From NCBI RefSeq assembly GCF_014207235.1, contig NZ_JACHDA010000002.1:372001-436000 (forward strand): a stretch of 64,000 bases of DNA, read 5' to 3'. A model generated the notes under the pieces. That model did not search any database and was not told the DNA's origin. It saw only the letters and a program-made list of their open reading frames with translations. The position numbers and the translations under genes are program-made. Position 1 is the stretch's first letter, and each line of letters begins with the position of its first letter. Source of the stretch: Sphingopyxis sp. JAI128 (GTDB taxonomy: Bacteria > Pseudomonadota > Alphaproteobacteria > Sphingomonadales > Sphingomonadaceae). This document shows positions 9,554-17,542 of this stretch, piece by piece.

Positions 9554-10672
9554 ATGACGCCTCCCCGCCCATCCGTGATGAATCGCCGATCCTTCCTTGC
9601 CACCGGCGCCGCCATCGCCGCCGCGCATGGTCTGGGCGCCCATGCCACCGCGAAGCCGCCAGTGATGATCGACGGCCTCAGCTTCCTGCCCGACAACCTC
9701 GCCGAGCTTCGCGCGGCAGGTCTTGGCGGTATGATCTGCGACATTTCGGAAATCGAGGAGGTGCGCGACGCGGACAATGTTCCCCGCTATTTGCGAACCT
9801 ATGAAAAATGCAGCGCGGCGCTCGATGCAGCCATTGAACGGCTTGCGACCCGGCCGGAGGCGTTCGTCGCGCTCAAAGGATCGGACATCAGCTCGCGCCC
9901 CGGCTGCGCGACCTTCCTGCAATTCCAGTCATGCGAACCCGTAGGCACCGACCTGGCGCGGATCGCGGACTTCCATCGCCGCGGCCTGCGCGTCCTGCAA
10001 TTCACCCATCACAACAACAATCTCTTTGCCGGTGGCGCGCTCGAGCGCGAATGGAGCGGATTGACGCCGCTCGGCATCGAGGGGCTGGCCGAGATGAACC
10101 GTGTCGGTATCGTTCCCGATGTTTCACACGGGTCGGAACCGACGATGCTGGCGGTCGCGCGGCGCAGCACGACTCCGATCCTGCTGTCGCACGGGGCGTG
10201 CAAGGCGATCGTCGACCACCCCCGCTGCGCCTCGGACACCGTGATCCGCGCGATCGCCGACAAGGGCGGCATGATGGGCATTTTCATGATGAGCTTCTGG
10301 CTGACACGCGACCCGGTCCCGACGGTCGATCATTTGATCGCGCAAATTCGCCATGTCGCGAATGTCGCGGGTATCGAAGCGGTCGGAATTTCGAACGATT
10401 TCCCGATGGCGGGCCAGACCAACCTCGTTGCGCTGAAGAACGACAACGCCGCGGGTGTGCAAGAATATCTGTCCTGGTGGCAGGCGATGCGCGACCAGCA
10501 AATCGCCGGCTTCGATTGGACGCCCGAGCATGTTGTGATCCCCGAGCTCAACAATATCGGTCGCATGGCGACGATCGCCGCAGCGCTCGACAAGGCACGA
10601 TTCGCACCCCGAGAGGTCGACAAGATCATGGGCGGGAACTGGCAGCGCGTACTGACCGACGTGCTGGGCTGA
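9554..10672 (+). CDS. M19-like (renal-type) dipeptidase with Tat signal
   Basis: 372-residue predicted periplasmic member of the membrane dipeptidase (M19) family, possibly acting on dipeptides. Seen: a Tat-type signal (NRRSFLATGAAIAAAHGLGA), the M19 block FHRRGLRVLQFTHHNNNLFAGG near residues 138-160, and the two-histidine half of the metal site in PDVSHGSEPT and PILLSHGACKAI. Odd: the N-terminal DGHNDLP-like ligand motif of the family reads DGLSFLPDN, so the usual His and Asp ligands are absent. Start ATG 9554 has AGGAG 7 nt upstream. Monocistronic, with a strong terminator just after the stop. Confidence 0.85.
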   Translation: MTPPRPSVMNRRSFLATGAAIAAAHGLGAHATAKPPVMIDGLSFLPDNLAELRAAGLGGMICDISEIEEVRDADNVPRYLRTYEKCSAALDAAIERLATRPEAFVALKGSDISSRPGCATFLQFQSCEPVGTDLARIADFHRRGLRVLQFTHHNNNLFAGGALEREWSGLTPLGIEGLAEMNRVGIVPDVSHGSEPTMLAVARRSTTPILLSHGACKAIVDHPRCASDTVIRAIADKGGMMGIFMMSFWLTRDPVPTVDHLIAQIRHVANVAGIEAVGISNDFPMAGQTNLVALKNDNAAGVQEYLSWWQAMRDQQIAGFDWTPEHVVIPELNNIGRMATIAAALDKARFAPREVDKIMGGNWQRVLTDVLG

Positions 10673-10681
10673 GGCAAAAGA

Positions 10682-10716
10682 AAGGGGCGGCCCCGCGAGG
10701 AGCCGCCCCTTCCTTT
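10682..10716 (+). terminator. Rho-independent terminator of the dipeptidase gene
   Basis: Perfect 10-bp stem AAGGGGCGGC / GCCGCCCCTT with a 10-nt loop, followed by CCTTTT, starting 10 nt after the dipeptidase stop. The A-rich 5' flank could also let it work for the convergent receptor gene. Confidence 0.85.
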
Positions 10717-10724
10717 TCTGCGAA

Positions 10725-10740
10725 CCCCGGCAAGCCGGGG
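10725..10740 (-). terminator. GC hairpin at the 3' end of the TonB-dependent receptor gene
   Basis: CCCCGGC-AA-GCCGGGG hairpin 12 nt downstream of the receptor stop on the minus strand. There is no good U-run after it, so it may protect the mRNA 3' end or act together with the neighbouring bidirectional hairpin rather than terminate alone. Confidence 0.4.
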
Positions 10741-10751
10741 CCGCATGGCCT

Positions 10752-13658
10752 TTAGAAGCGGAAGTCCACACCGGCATAGAACAGACGGCCGTAAAGGTCG
10801 TAAGTCGTTGCCGACGTCTGGGCACCCGGGAAGGTCACAGGGTTCGTGTCACCGAACACCGGCGGCTTCTTGTCGAACACATTGTCGATGCCGAGGTAGA
10901 ATTCATACTTCTTGCTGTCGTCGATACCGAAGCGCAGCTGTGCATCGTGGTACCAATAGGCCCCCGTGCTGATGCGGTCCGGATCGGTCAGATCGTCGAC
11001 GACCGACGACAGATAGTTCACGCGCCAGTTGAGCGAGACATTATCCCAGCCAACGGTGGCCGAAACATTGACCTTGTCACGGAAACCCGTGCCGAGACGG
11101 CCGCAGCTGTAGCAATCGAGCTGGCCGACTTCCTTCTGCGTCGGACCGCCCGGATAGGAGGTCTGCTGCTGTTTCAGAAGGTGCGTCCAGAAGGCGGACA
11201 GGTCGAACCGGCCCGCTTCGCCGAAGGTCGTGCTGTACTTGACCTGCGTATCGATGCCCGAAACGAGGAACGAACCGGTGTTCAGGTTGAACGCATCGAC
11301 CTGCGTGACCCGGCCGGTCGCGTCGCGGGTGATATTGTCGCAGAACAGCGCGTCGCCATTGCCGGTCATGCACTCGTTAAGCGAGGTCTGCTGGCCGATG
11401 ATGCCGATCGCGTTCTTCAGCTTGATCCGGTAATAGTCGACCGTCAGGCTGAGCCCACGGGCGAAGCGCGGCTGGAACACCGCACCGAGGGTCAAGGTTT
11501 TCGCGGTTTCCTCATTGAGGTTGCGATTGCCGCCGAGGAAGCCATTGATGGTCTGAATGTCCGCGGTCGAATAGACGAAGCCTCCGTTGTTTGCCGCCGC
11601 CGCGATCGCGGGAATTGCCAGACATGCCGCGGACAGTTGGCTCGCCGGAAGCGTGATCGCTCCGGTATCGCCACCGCCTTCCTTCTGGTCGCAGGGGTCA
11701 ACCACGGCCGGGAAGGTTTCGCTCTGTGCCGAGAAGAGTTCCGAGATGTTCGGTGCACGGGTCGCTTCCGAATAGATACCGCGGAAACGGATATCCGGAA
11801 TGGGAGCCCATTCACCGCCGGCCTTCCAGCTCCATACGCCGCCGACCGTCGAATAGTCGGAATAGCGCACAGCGCCTTCGAGGCCGAGATAATGGAAGAA
11901 GGGGCGATCCGACAGGATCGGCGCCACGACTTCGAGGAAGCCTTCCTTCACATTATATTTGCCGCGGGTGTCGGTCAGCAGATTGCCGAGCGTCTGGCCG
12001 AGGTTCGTCGCTTCGTCGAAATCTTCGCTGCTCTTTTCGCGGCGATATTCGAAGCCGGTGGCAAAGCTCAGCGCGCCGCCCGGAAGCTCGAACACTTCGC
12101 CCGAGACCGAGGCCGAGAAGACGTCCTGCTTCACCTTGGCGCGATATTCCGACAGTTGGCCGCCACGGGTCACATAGTCCGCGGCAGCGGCCGAAACCGT
12201 ATTGAAGCCGAAGATGTCGATCGGCGCGCATGCCGCATCGTCGTTGTTCGGATTGGCGTCGACGTTGATGCTGCAGACGGGACCGTTCGGACCCGCAACG
12301 GCGTTCAGCGCGTTGACATATTGCGGACCGAAGATCGTGCCCGACCGGGTGTAGTCCTTGGTTTCTCCGTGCGCGTAATAGGCTTCGTAGTTGAGGCTGT
12401 CGGCAAAGCTGCCGCGCAGGCCGGCGACGGCGCGCCAGGTTTCACGGTCGTTCTTGTTGCTGCGGTCGAAGATATCGTTCGAGCGGCGACGGAACGGCAG
12501 GTCGGTCGTGCTGATATCATTATTGGGATCGGCATCGTTGTTGAGGATCGGTGCCATGGTCGTGACATAATCGCGGATCGCCTGCGGCACGAAGGGGTTG
12601 CTGAGCGGAATGCCCGCATAGGGCGTACCGTCCGCATTGACGAGGTCGGTATTGGCGACCGCCTGCGGCTCGAGGCTCGAGCGCGACTTGCTCTTGGCAT
12701 AGCTGCCTTCGAAGAACAGCGTTGCATTGTCCGACAATTCGTAGCTTGCAAGGCCCGTCACCAGATAACGCTCGACGGGCACGCCGAGGTAGCGGTCCTG
12801 GTTACGGTCATAACCGTCAATGTTCGCGCCCTCGTACGGCTTCAGTACATTGCCGGGACCATAGGTGAAGGTCGTGCCGTTCGATTGGAAACGGCCATTG
12901 GGGCTGAACAGGCCCTGCGAAGCGAACGAGCTGCGGCTCGGAATGTCGTGCGCCGAAAAACCGCGGTCGCGCGAACGCAGCCCATTGTCGCGGTCATAGC
13001 TGCCGTTGACGACAATATGGCCGCGACCGTCGGCGAATGCCGTGCCGGCGGTCAGGCTGGCGAGATAGCGACCCGAGTCGCCTTCGTCGCTGATCGTGCC
13101 CTGACCGTGGAAACGGATGCCTTCGAACTTGTCGTCGAGAATGAAGTTGACGACGCCCGCGATGGCTTCCGAACCATAGACCGCCGAAGCGCCGCCAGTC
13201 ACAACCTGGACATCCTTGATCAGGTCGGTCGGGATGGTGTTGAGGTCGACGACCGACGTGCCCGGCAGGCCGGCGACGAAGCGGCGGCCGTTGACGAGAA
13301 CGAGGGTGCGCGCCGAACCGAGGTTGCGCAGGTTGACGGTCGCGATGCCGTTACCGGTGGTCGAGAAGTTCGTCGAATTGCGGCTGATGTTCTGGCCGAC
13401 CGACGGCAGTTCGTTCAGCACGTCCTGAATGTTCGCCGCACCGGTCTGCTGGATCTGTTCCTGGCTGACGACCGAAACGGGAACCGACGAAGTGAGATCG
13501 GCGCGCGCGATACGCGAGCCGGTGACGACGATCGTGTCTCCGCTCACTTCCTCCGCAGCCGCGGCATCCTGTGCCTGCACGGGGGCCGAAATCATCGCAA
13601 CGCTCAACACGAGCGGTGCGGCAGTCCATTTTAACCGGGGGAGATATGCGTTGTTCAC
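10752..13658 (-). CDS. TonB-dependent outer-membrane receptor
   Basis: About 968-residue outer-membrane receptor for TonB-driven uptake; the substrate cannot be told from sequence. Seen: a signal peptide ending in APVQAQ, a TonB-box-like DTIVVTGSRI segment, a plug domain (SVVSQEQIQQTGAANIQDVL, VTGGASAVYGSEAIAGVVNF), and a long barrel ending YAGVDFRF with the C-terminal phenylalanine typical of outer-membrane proteins. Paired cysteines occur in extracellular-loop-like segments. Start: I chose the GTG at 13658, with GAGGA 8 nt upstream and leading to VNNAYLPRLKW and then the hydrophobic core; an in-frame ATG at 13706 would add 16 residues. No partner uptake genes lie beside it. Confidence 0.93.
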   Translation of the reverse strand: MNNAYLPRLKWTAAPLVLSVAMISAPVQAQDAAAAEEVSGDTIVVTGSRIARADLTSSVPVSVVSQEQIQQTGAANIQDVLNELPSVGQNISRNSTNFSTTGNGIATVNLRNLGSARTLVLVNGRRFVAGLPGTSVVDLNTIPTDLIKDVQVVTGGASAVYGSEAIAGVVNFILDDKFEGIRFHGQGTISDEGDSGRYLASLTAGTAFADGRGHIVVNGSYDRDNGLRSRDRGFSAHDIPSRSSFASQGLFSPNGRFQSNGTTFTYGPGNVLKPYEGANIDGYDRNQDRYLGVPVERYLVTGLASYELSDNATLFFEGSYAKSKSRSSLEPQAVANTDLVNADGTPYAGIPLSNPFVPQAIRDYVTTMAPILNNDADPNNDISTTDLPFRRRSNDIFDRSNKNDRETWRAVAGLRGSFADSLNYEAYYAHGETKDYTRSGTIFGPQYVNALNAVAGPNGPVCSINVDANPNNDDAACAPIDIFGFNTVSAAAADYVTRGGQLSEYRAKVKQDVFSASVSGEVFELPGGALSFATGFEYRREKSSEDFDEATNLGQTLGNLLTDTRGKYNVKEGFLEVVAPILSDRPFFHYLGLEGAVRYSDYSTVGGVWSWKAGGEWAPIPDIRFRGIYSEATRAPNISELFSAQSETFPAVVDPCDQKEGGGDTGAITLPASQLSAACLAIPAIAAAANNGGFVYSTADIQTINGFLGGNRNLNEETAKTLTLGAVFQPRFARGLSLTVDYYRIKLKNAIGIIGQQTSLNECMTGNGDALFCDNITRDATGRVTQVDAFNLNTGSFLVSGIDTQVKYSTTFGEAGRFDLSAFWTHLLKQQQTSYPGGPTQKEVGQLDCYSCGRLGTGFRDKVNVSATVGWDNVSLNWRVNYLSSVVDDLTDPDRISTGAYWYHDAQLRFGIDDSKKYEFYLGIDNVFDKKPPVFGDTNPVTFPGAQTSATTYDLYGRLFYAGVDFRF

Positions 13659-13888
13659 AGTTATTGTCCTCGCTGCATTGGGGCAGAATGGAAAGGACAA
13701 CATCAAGGGAAGGCGTTGAAACCCGTTGTCATCCTCCCCTGCAGCGCGCGATGCTCCTCAAAAGCCGGTCGGTAAAGTGCCTTCTCAGCGTGACAGAATT
13801 TTCCTGCACATTTGTGACTTATTTGCAACAGCTTGACGACAGCCTGTCGCGGACGGCTGTATCGCTCTCCCCTGCAAACGCCGTCTTT

Positions 13889-14590
13889 CTAGAGCTGCAT
13901 TGTGTCGCCCTCGGGCTGGGGCAGCAGCAGCGCGAGCAGGATCGCGCGGCATTCGCCATCGATCGTCCCGTCGATCAGTTGGGGGCGGAAGCGGCGCTGG
14001 AACGCCACCGTCGCCGCGAAGCCATCGGTCACGTCGTAGCCGAAACGCTCGAGCGCAAGCAGGAAGCCGGCATCGGTCCATAAAGGATCGGTCAGCTTCT
14101 TGGTCGGCCGCGGCAGCGCGAGACGGCGGCGCGCAAGTTCCTCCCATGGAAAGAGCTCGCCCGGGTCCTGCTTGCGCGTCGGCGCGATATCCGAATGGCC
14201 GACGACATTGCCGCGCGTGATCGCGTGGCGATCCTTGATCAGGTGGACGAGGCGGACGACGGACGCGACTTGCGGGTCGGGAAAGGGCACATAGCCCCAT
14301 TCATGTCCCGGATTGACGATCTCGATCCCGACGCTCGCCGAATTGATGTCGCTGACGCCGCGCCAGTGTGCCTTTCCCGCGTGCCAGGCGCGCTTGTCCT
14401 CGGGCACCATTTGGGTGATCTGGCCATCCTCGCTGACGACATAATGCGCCGACACCTTGGCTTCGGGATCGGCGAGGCGGTCGATTGCCTCCGCCCCCGA
14501 CTTCATGCCGGTATAGTGCAGGACGATCATCGAGATGGGCAAGGCGCGCTCGTCGAAATTGGGAGACCAGCGTTCGATAAAATCGCTCAT
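13889..14590 (-). CDS. N-acetylmuramoyl-L-alanine amidase (AmpD-like)
   Basis: 233-residue zinc amidase that removes the stem peptide from muropeptides. Seen: an Amidase_2 domain with zinc-ligand regions ISMIVLHYTG, the KVSAHYVVSEDG stretch and GHSDIAPTRKQDPGELFPW, and a C-terminal peptidoglycan-binding-like helix set (FGYDVTDGFAATVAFQRRFR). No signal peptide is visible from the chosen ATG at 14590, which suggests a cytoplasmic recycling role like AmpD. It follows cheR by 91 nt on the same strand and may be transcribed from the chemotaxis operon or from its own promoter. Confidence 0.92.
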   Translation of the reverse strand: MSDFIERWSPNFDERALPISMIVLHYTGMKSGAEAIDRLADPEAKVSAHYVVSEDGQITQMVPEDKRAWHAGKAHWRGVSDINSASVGIEIVNPGHEWGYVPFPDPQVASVVRLVHLIKDRHAITRGNVVGHSDIAPTRKQDPGELFPWEELARRRLALPRPTKKLTDPLWTDAGFLLALERFGYDVTDGFAATVAFQRRFRPQLIDGTIDGECRAILLALLLPQPEGDTMQL

Positions 14591-14681
14591 TCGCTTTGCG
14601 GGCCCGTCCTGTCCTTGCCAAGCCGTCGATTGCGCCAGCGGCGCATAAAAAGCAAGGCGAAGCCGGTCCCGAAGGGATGCG

Positions 14682-15539
14682 CTAGGCCGCCGTGGCGCGA
14701 CGCACCTGCTGGTCGGCGGGCTCGTAGAGGCCGCGCAGTCGCGGGCTTGCGACGAACTGGTCGGTCTGGCCGAGCACCGTTTCCCCTGCGCCGAGCACGA
14801 GAAAGCTTTGCGGCGCCGCCATCGCGCGCAGCCGGGCAAAGGCCTTCTGGCGCATCGGCGCCGAAAAATAGAGCAGCAGGTTGCGGCAGAAAATAAGGTC
14901 GGCGGGGCTGGCGAGCGGCGGCCGGTCGATCAGCATGTTCTGGACAGAAAAGTCGATGCGGCGCCTGAGGTCGGCTTTCGCCAACCAGCCGCCCTCGGTC
15001 TGGTCGAACCAGCGCACCATGCGCTGTACCGGCAGGCCGCGCTGGATTTCGAACTGGCTGTAGAGCCCGACGCGCGCGCGCGCGATCGCGTGATAGCTGA
15101 CGTCGGTCCCGACGATGTTGACCTGCCAGCCCGCCCATTTTTCGCCCTGTTCGGCGATCAGCATCGCGAGCGAATAGGCTTCCTGCCCCGTCGATACGCC
15201 GCAATGCCAGATCGTCACCCGCCGCCGCGACGCGTTGATGTCGCGGATCCGTTCAAGCGCAGTGGCAGCTATGTCATCGAAAACGCTGTGTTCGCGATAG
15301 AAATAGGTTTCGTTGTTGAGCATCGCGTCGACGGTATCGTCGAGCAACTGTCGGCTTTTCGACGTCACCAGCGCCGCGACCAGCGCATCAAGGTCGGCAA
15401 TTCCGTGACGCTGCATCACGGGCTTCAGCGACATTTCGATCCGCCAGATGCGGTTCGGCGACAGGGTCTGCCCCGTCCGCGATTCGAGGACGCCCATCAG
15501 GACACGGTAGGCCGACTCGCTGGCGCTGCCGCCCATCAT
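14682..15539 (-). CDS. cheR: CheR chemoreceptor methyltransferase
   Basis: 285-residue SAM-dependent methyltransferase that methylates glutamates of chemoreceptors. Seen: an N-terminal helical domain (SRTGQTLSPNRIWRIEMSL), the family's NNETYFYRE motif, the SAM-binding IWHCGVSTGQEAYSLAML, and FCRNLLLYFS. Its ATG overlaps the cheB stop (ATGA), so it is translated with cheB. No receptor gene lies in this window, so the substrate must be encoded elsewhere. Confidence 0.95.
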   Translation of the reverse strand: MMGGSASESAYRVLMGVLESRTGQTLSPNRIWRIEMSLKPVMQRHGIADLDALVAALVTSKSRQLLDDTVDAMLNNETYFYREHSVFDDIAATALERIRDINASRRRVTIWHCGVSTGQEAYSLAMLIAEQGEKWAGWQVNIVGTDVSYHAIARARVGLYSQFEIQRGLPVQRMVRWFDQTEGGWLAKADLRRRIDFSVQNMLIDRPPLASPADLIFCRNLLLYFSAPMRQKAFARLRAMAAPQSFLVLGAGETVLGQTDQFVASPRLRGLYEPADQQVRRATAA

Positions 15540-16636
15540 GACCGGCGGCGGCCGCGAAGGAAGCTGCCGAGCATCAGCGCGATCGCATCGGGATTGAGCG
15601 TCGCCGCAGCGATGCCGGCCTTGGCGACGGCGCCGGGCATGCCCCAGATCACGCAGCTTTCGGGCGCCTGCGCAAAAACCGTTCCCCCCGCCTGCTTCAG
15701 CCGCGCTGCGCCGACCGCACCGTCGCGGCCCATCCCGCTGAGGATGACTGCAACGCCGCCCTTGCCATAGACTTCGGCAACCGCGTCGAGCATCGGGTCG
15801 GCAGACGGACAGCAGCCATTGTCGACCGGGCGGTGGTCGAGCGCGATTTCGCGGCGGCGGCCGTTCGCCACGACGAGCAGATGCGCGTCGCCGGGGGCGA
15901 GGTAGATGTGACCGGCTTCGACGATCATGCCCGCCGCGGCAACATGCACACGGCGCGCGGTCATCGTCGCGATCTGGCGCGCGTAAAATTCCATGAAGGC
16001 GTCGGGCAGGTGCTGCGTCAGCAGGATCGGCGCGGTGATGCGCGGGTCGAGGTTGGCGAGGAAGTTGGTGAAGGCGGGAATGCCGCCGGTCGATGCGGCG
16101 ACCGCGATGCATTCGATCGGCTGATCGGTATCGATCGCCAGCGCGACCGGAGCGGGGACGCGGCGTTCGGCAACCGGGACCGGGACCGGATAGTCGCGCC
16201 GGTGGCCGAGCGTCATGATCCGGTCGGTCAGTATTTCGGCGAAGCGGCCAGAAAAACTGCCGCGACCCGGCTTTGCCAAGGTATCGCTGGCACCGAGCGC
16301 GAGCGCGTCGATAGCCGCCGGGCCGCCCTCTACACAGTTGGACGAGAGGATCAGCACGCGGGCCTTTTCGGCGCGCTGCAATATATGCGGCAGGGCGTCG
16401 ATACCGTTCATGCCCGGCATTTCGATATCGAGGACGACGACATCGACGGGTTCGCGTGCCAGATAGGCCAGCGCGTCGTGCGCCGATGCGACCGACGCGC
16501 AAATCTCGAGCCCGGGGCGCTGGTCGACGATGCGCTCGAGAATGCTCCGCACGACCAGGCTGTCATCGACGAGCATCACCCTGACCGCCCGCGCCGACGG
16601 CTCTGGATCGGATATCAGGGGTTGCGGTCGAGCCAC
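15536..16636 (-). CDS. cheB: CheB protein-glutamate methylesterase/glutaminase
   Basis: 366-residue response regulator that demethylates receptors when phosphorylated. Seen: a receiver domain (residues 17-135) with the acidic pair in VMLVDDS and the phospho-acceptor Asp70 in VVVLDIEMPGMNG, a linker, and the methylesterase domain with catalytic Ser in AVAASTGG, His in LTQHLP and Asp in LSGMGRDGAVG. Start is a GTG at 16636 with GAGG upstream. It lies 16 nt after cheY and overlaps cheR by 4 nt. Confidence 0.96.
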   Translation of the reverse strand: MARPQPLISDPEPSARAVRVMLVDDSLVVRSILERIVDQRPGLEICASVASAHDALAYLAREPVDVVVLDIEMPGMNGIDALPHILQRAEKARVLILSSNCVEGGPAAIDALALGASDTLAKPGRGSFSGRFAEILTDRIMTLGHRRDYPVPVPVAERRVPAPVALAIDTDQPIECIAVAASTGGIPAFTNFLANLDPRITAPILLTQHLPDAFMEFYARQIATMTARRVHVAAAGMIVEAGHIYLAPGDAHLLVVANGRRREIALDHRPVDNGCCPSADPMLDAVAEVYGKGGVAVILSGMGRDGAVGAARLKQAGGTVFAQAPESCVIWGMPGAVAKAGIAAATLNPDAIALMLGSFLRGRRRS

Positions 16637-16652
16637 AAATAACCTCGAAAAA

Positions 16653-17027
16653 TCAGGCGATGCCGACGAGCTGCAATTTTCCTTCCAGCGTTTCGCGATC
16701 GAACGGCTTCATTACATATTCGTCGGCACCCGCCTCGATCGCGGCGCGGATATGGTCGATGCTGTTTTCGGTGGTGCAGAAAACGACGCGCGGCCGCTCT
16801 TCGTGCCCATAATCGAGGTCGTTGAAGGCACCGAGAAACTCCATTCCGCTCATCACCGGCATGTTCCAGTCGAGCAGGATCACATCAGGACGATTGGCGC
16901 GGCAAAAGGTCAGCGCTTCCTGCCCGTCGGCCGCCTCTTCGACGGCAAAGGACATGCTTTCAAGGATATGGCGCGCGACCTTGCGAATGACTTTGCTGTC
17001 ATCGACCACCAGACAAGATTTCGACAT
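16653..17027 (-). CDS. cheY: CheY-like single-domain response regulator
   Basis: 124-residue stand-alone receiver. Seen: the acidic pair in CLVVDDSKVIRK, phospho-acceptor Asp53 in VILLDWNMPVMSGMEFL, the threonine in CTTEN, and the lysine in YVMKPF. Start: ATG at 17027 with GGAG about 9 nt upstream; a TTG one codon earlier is possible. It is the likely output of CheA, at the flagellar motor or another target. It lies between cheW and cheB. Confidence 0.94.
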   Translation of the reverse strand: MSKSCLVVDDSKVIRKVARHILESMSFAVEEAADGQEALTFCRANRPDVILLDWNMPVMSGMEFLGAFNDLDYGHEERPRVVFCTTENSIDHIRAAIEAGADEYVMKPFDRETLEGKLQLVGIA

Positions 17028-17104
17028 CAAATTTAACTCCGACCCCCGTTGTTGGGGTATGTTTACGGCGAAGGGGTATTCAGCCCGTTAATAGACGGCA
17101 GCAA

Positions 17105-17542
17105 TCACGCAGCTTTTAAGGCCGGCAGGGTGATGAAATGCGACGGATCGACGACGAGCAGCGATGCCCCCTCATGCTCGATCATCGCATCGGCGACGCG
17201 CGCCCAGCCGGGAAGCAGCTTGCCCGTGATGCGCGTTTCGGGCGACTCTATGAAGCAGACATCCTCGATCTCGTCGGCGAGCAGCGCATAACCATGCTCG
17301 GCGACGTCGACGACGATCACGCGCTGCCCCGGCGCGACCGGCGCCGCCGGCAGGCCGATCACGACATGCGGGTCGATCAGCGTGAAGACGCGGCTGCGCA
17401 ACGCGAACAGGCCCGCGACATGCGGTGGCGCCGCCGGCACTTCGACCGGCGTGCCGACGGTGACGACCGAATTGATCGCGCGGCTGCGCAGCGCGACGCG
17501 CGTGTCGGCGATGCGCGCGACGAGATACAGCTTTTCCATCAT
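17105..17542 (-). CDS. cheW: CheW-like adaptor
   Basis: 145-residue CheW-domain protein that couples receptors to CheA. Seen: the beta-barrel pattern YLVARIADTRVALRSRAINSVV, GLFALRSRVFTLIDPHVVIG, and a RVIVVDVAEHGYALLADEIEDV segment. Its ATG overlaps the cheA stop (ATGA), showing coupling. An in-frame start further upstream exists, but the reading frame there lies antiparallel over cheA and is not convincing. Confidence 0.9.
   Translation of the reverse strand: MMEKLYLVARIADTRVALRSRAINSVVTVGTPVEVPAAPPHVAGLFALRSRVFTLIDPHVVIGLPAAPVAPGQRVIVVDVAEHGYALLADEIEDVCFIESPETRITGKLLPGWARVADAMIEHEGASLLVVDPSHFITLPALKAA

Noticed and set aside
9175..9572. Short frames on both strands over 9.05-9.45 kb
   Set aside because: The region is the RNase P RNA gene, and the frames cross its conserved core.
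10947..13634. Plus-strand open frame of about 895 codons across the TonB-dependent receptor
   Set aside because: Antisense shadow; the minus strand encodes signal peptide, plug and C-terminal Phe.
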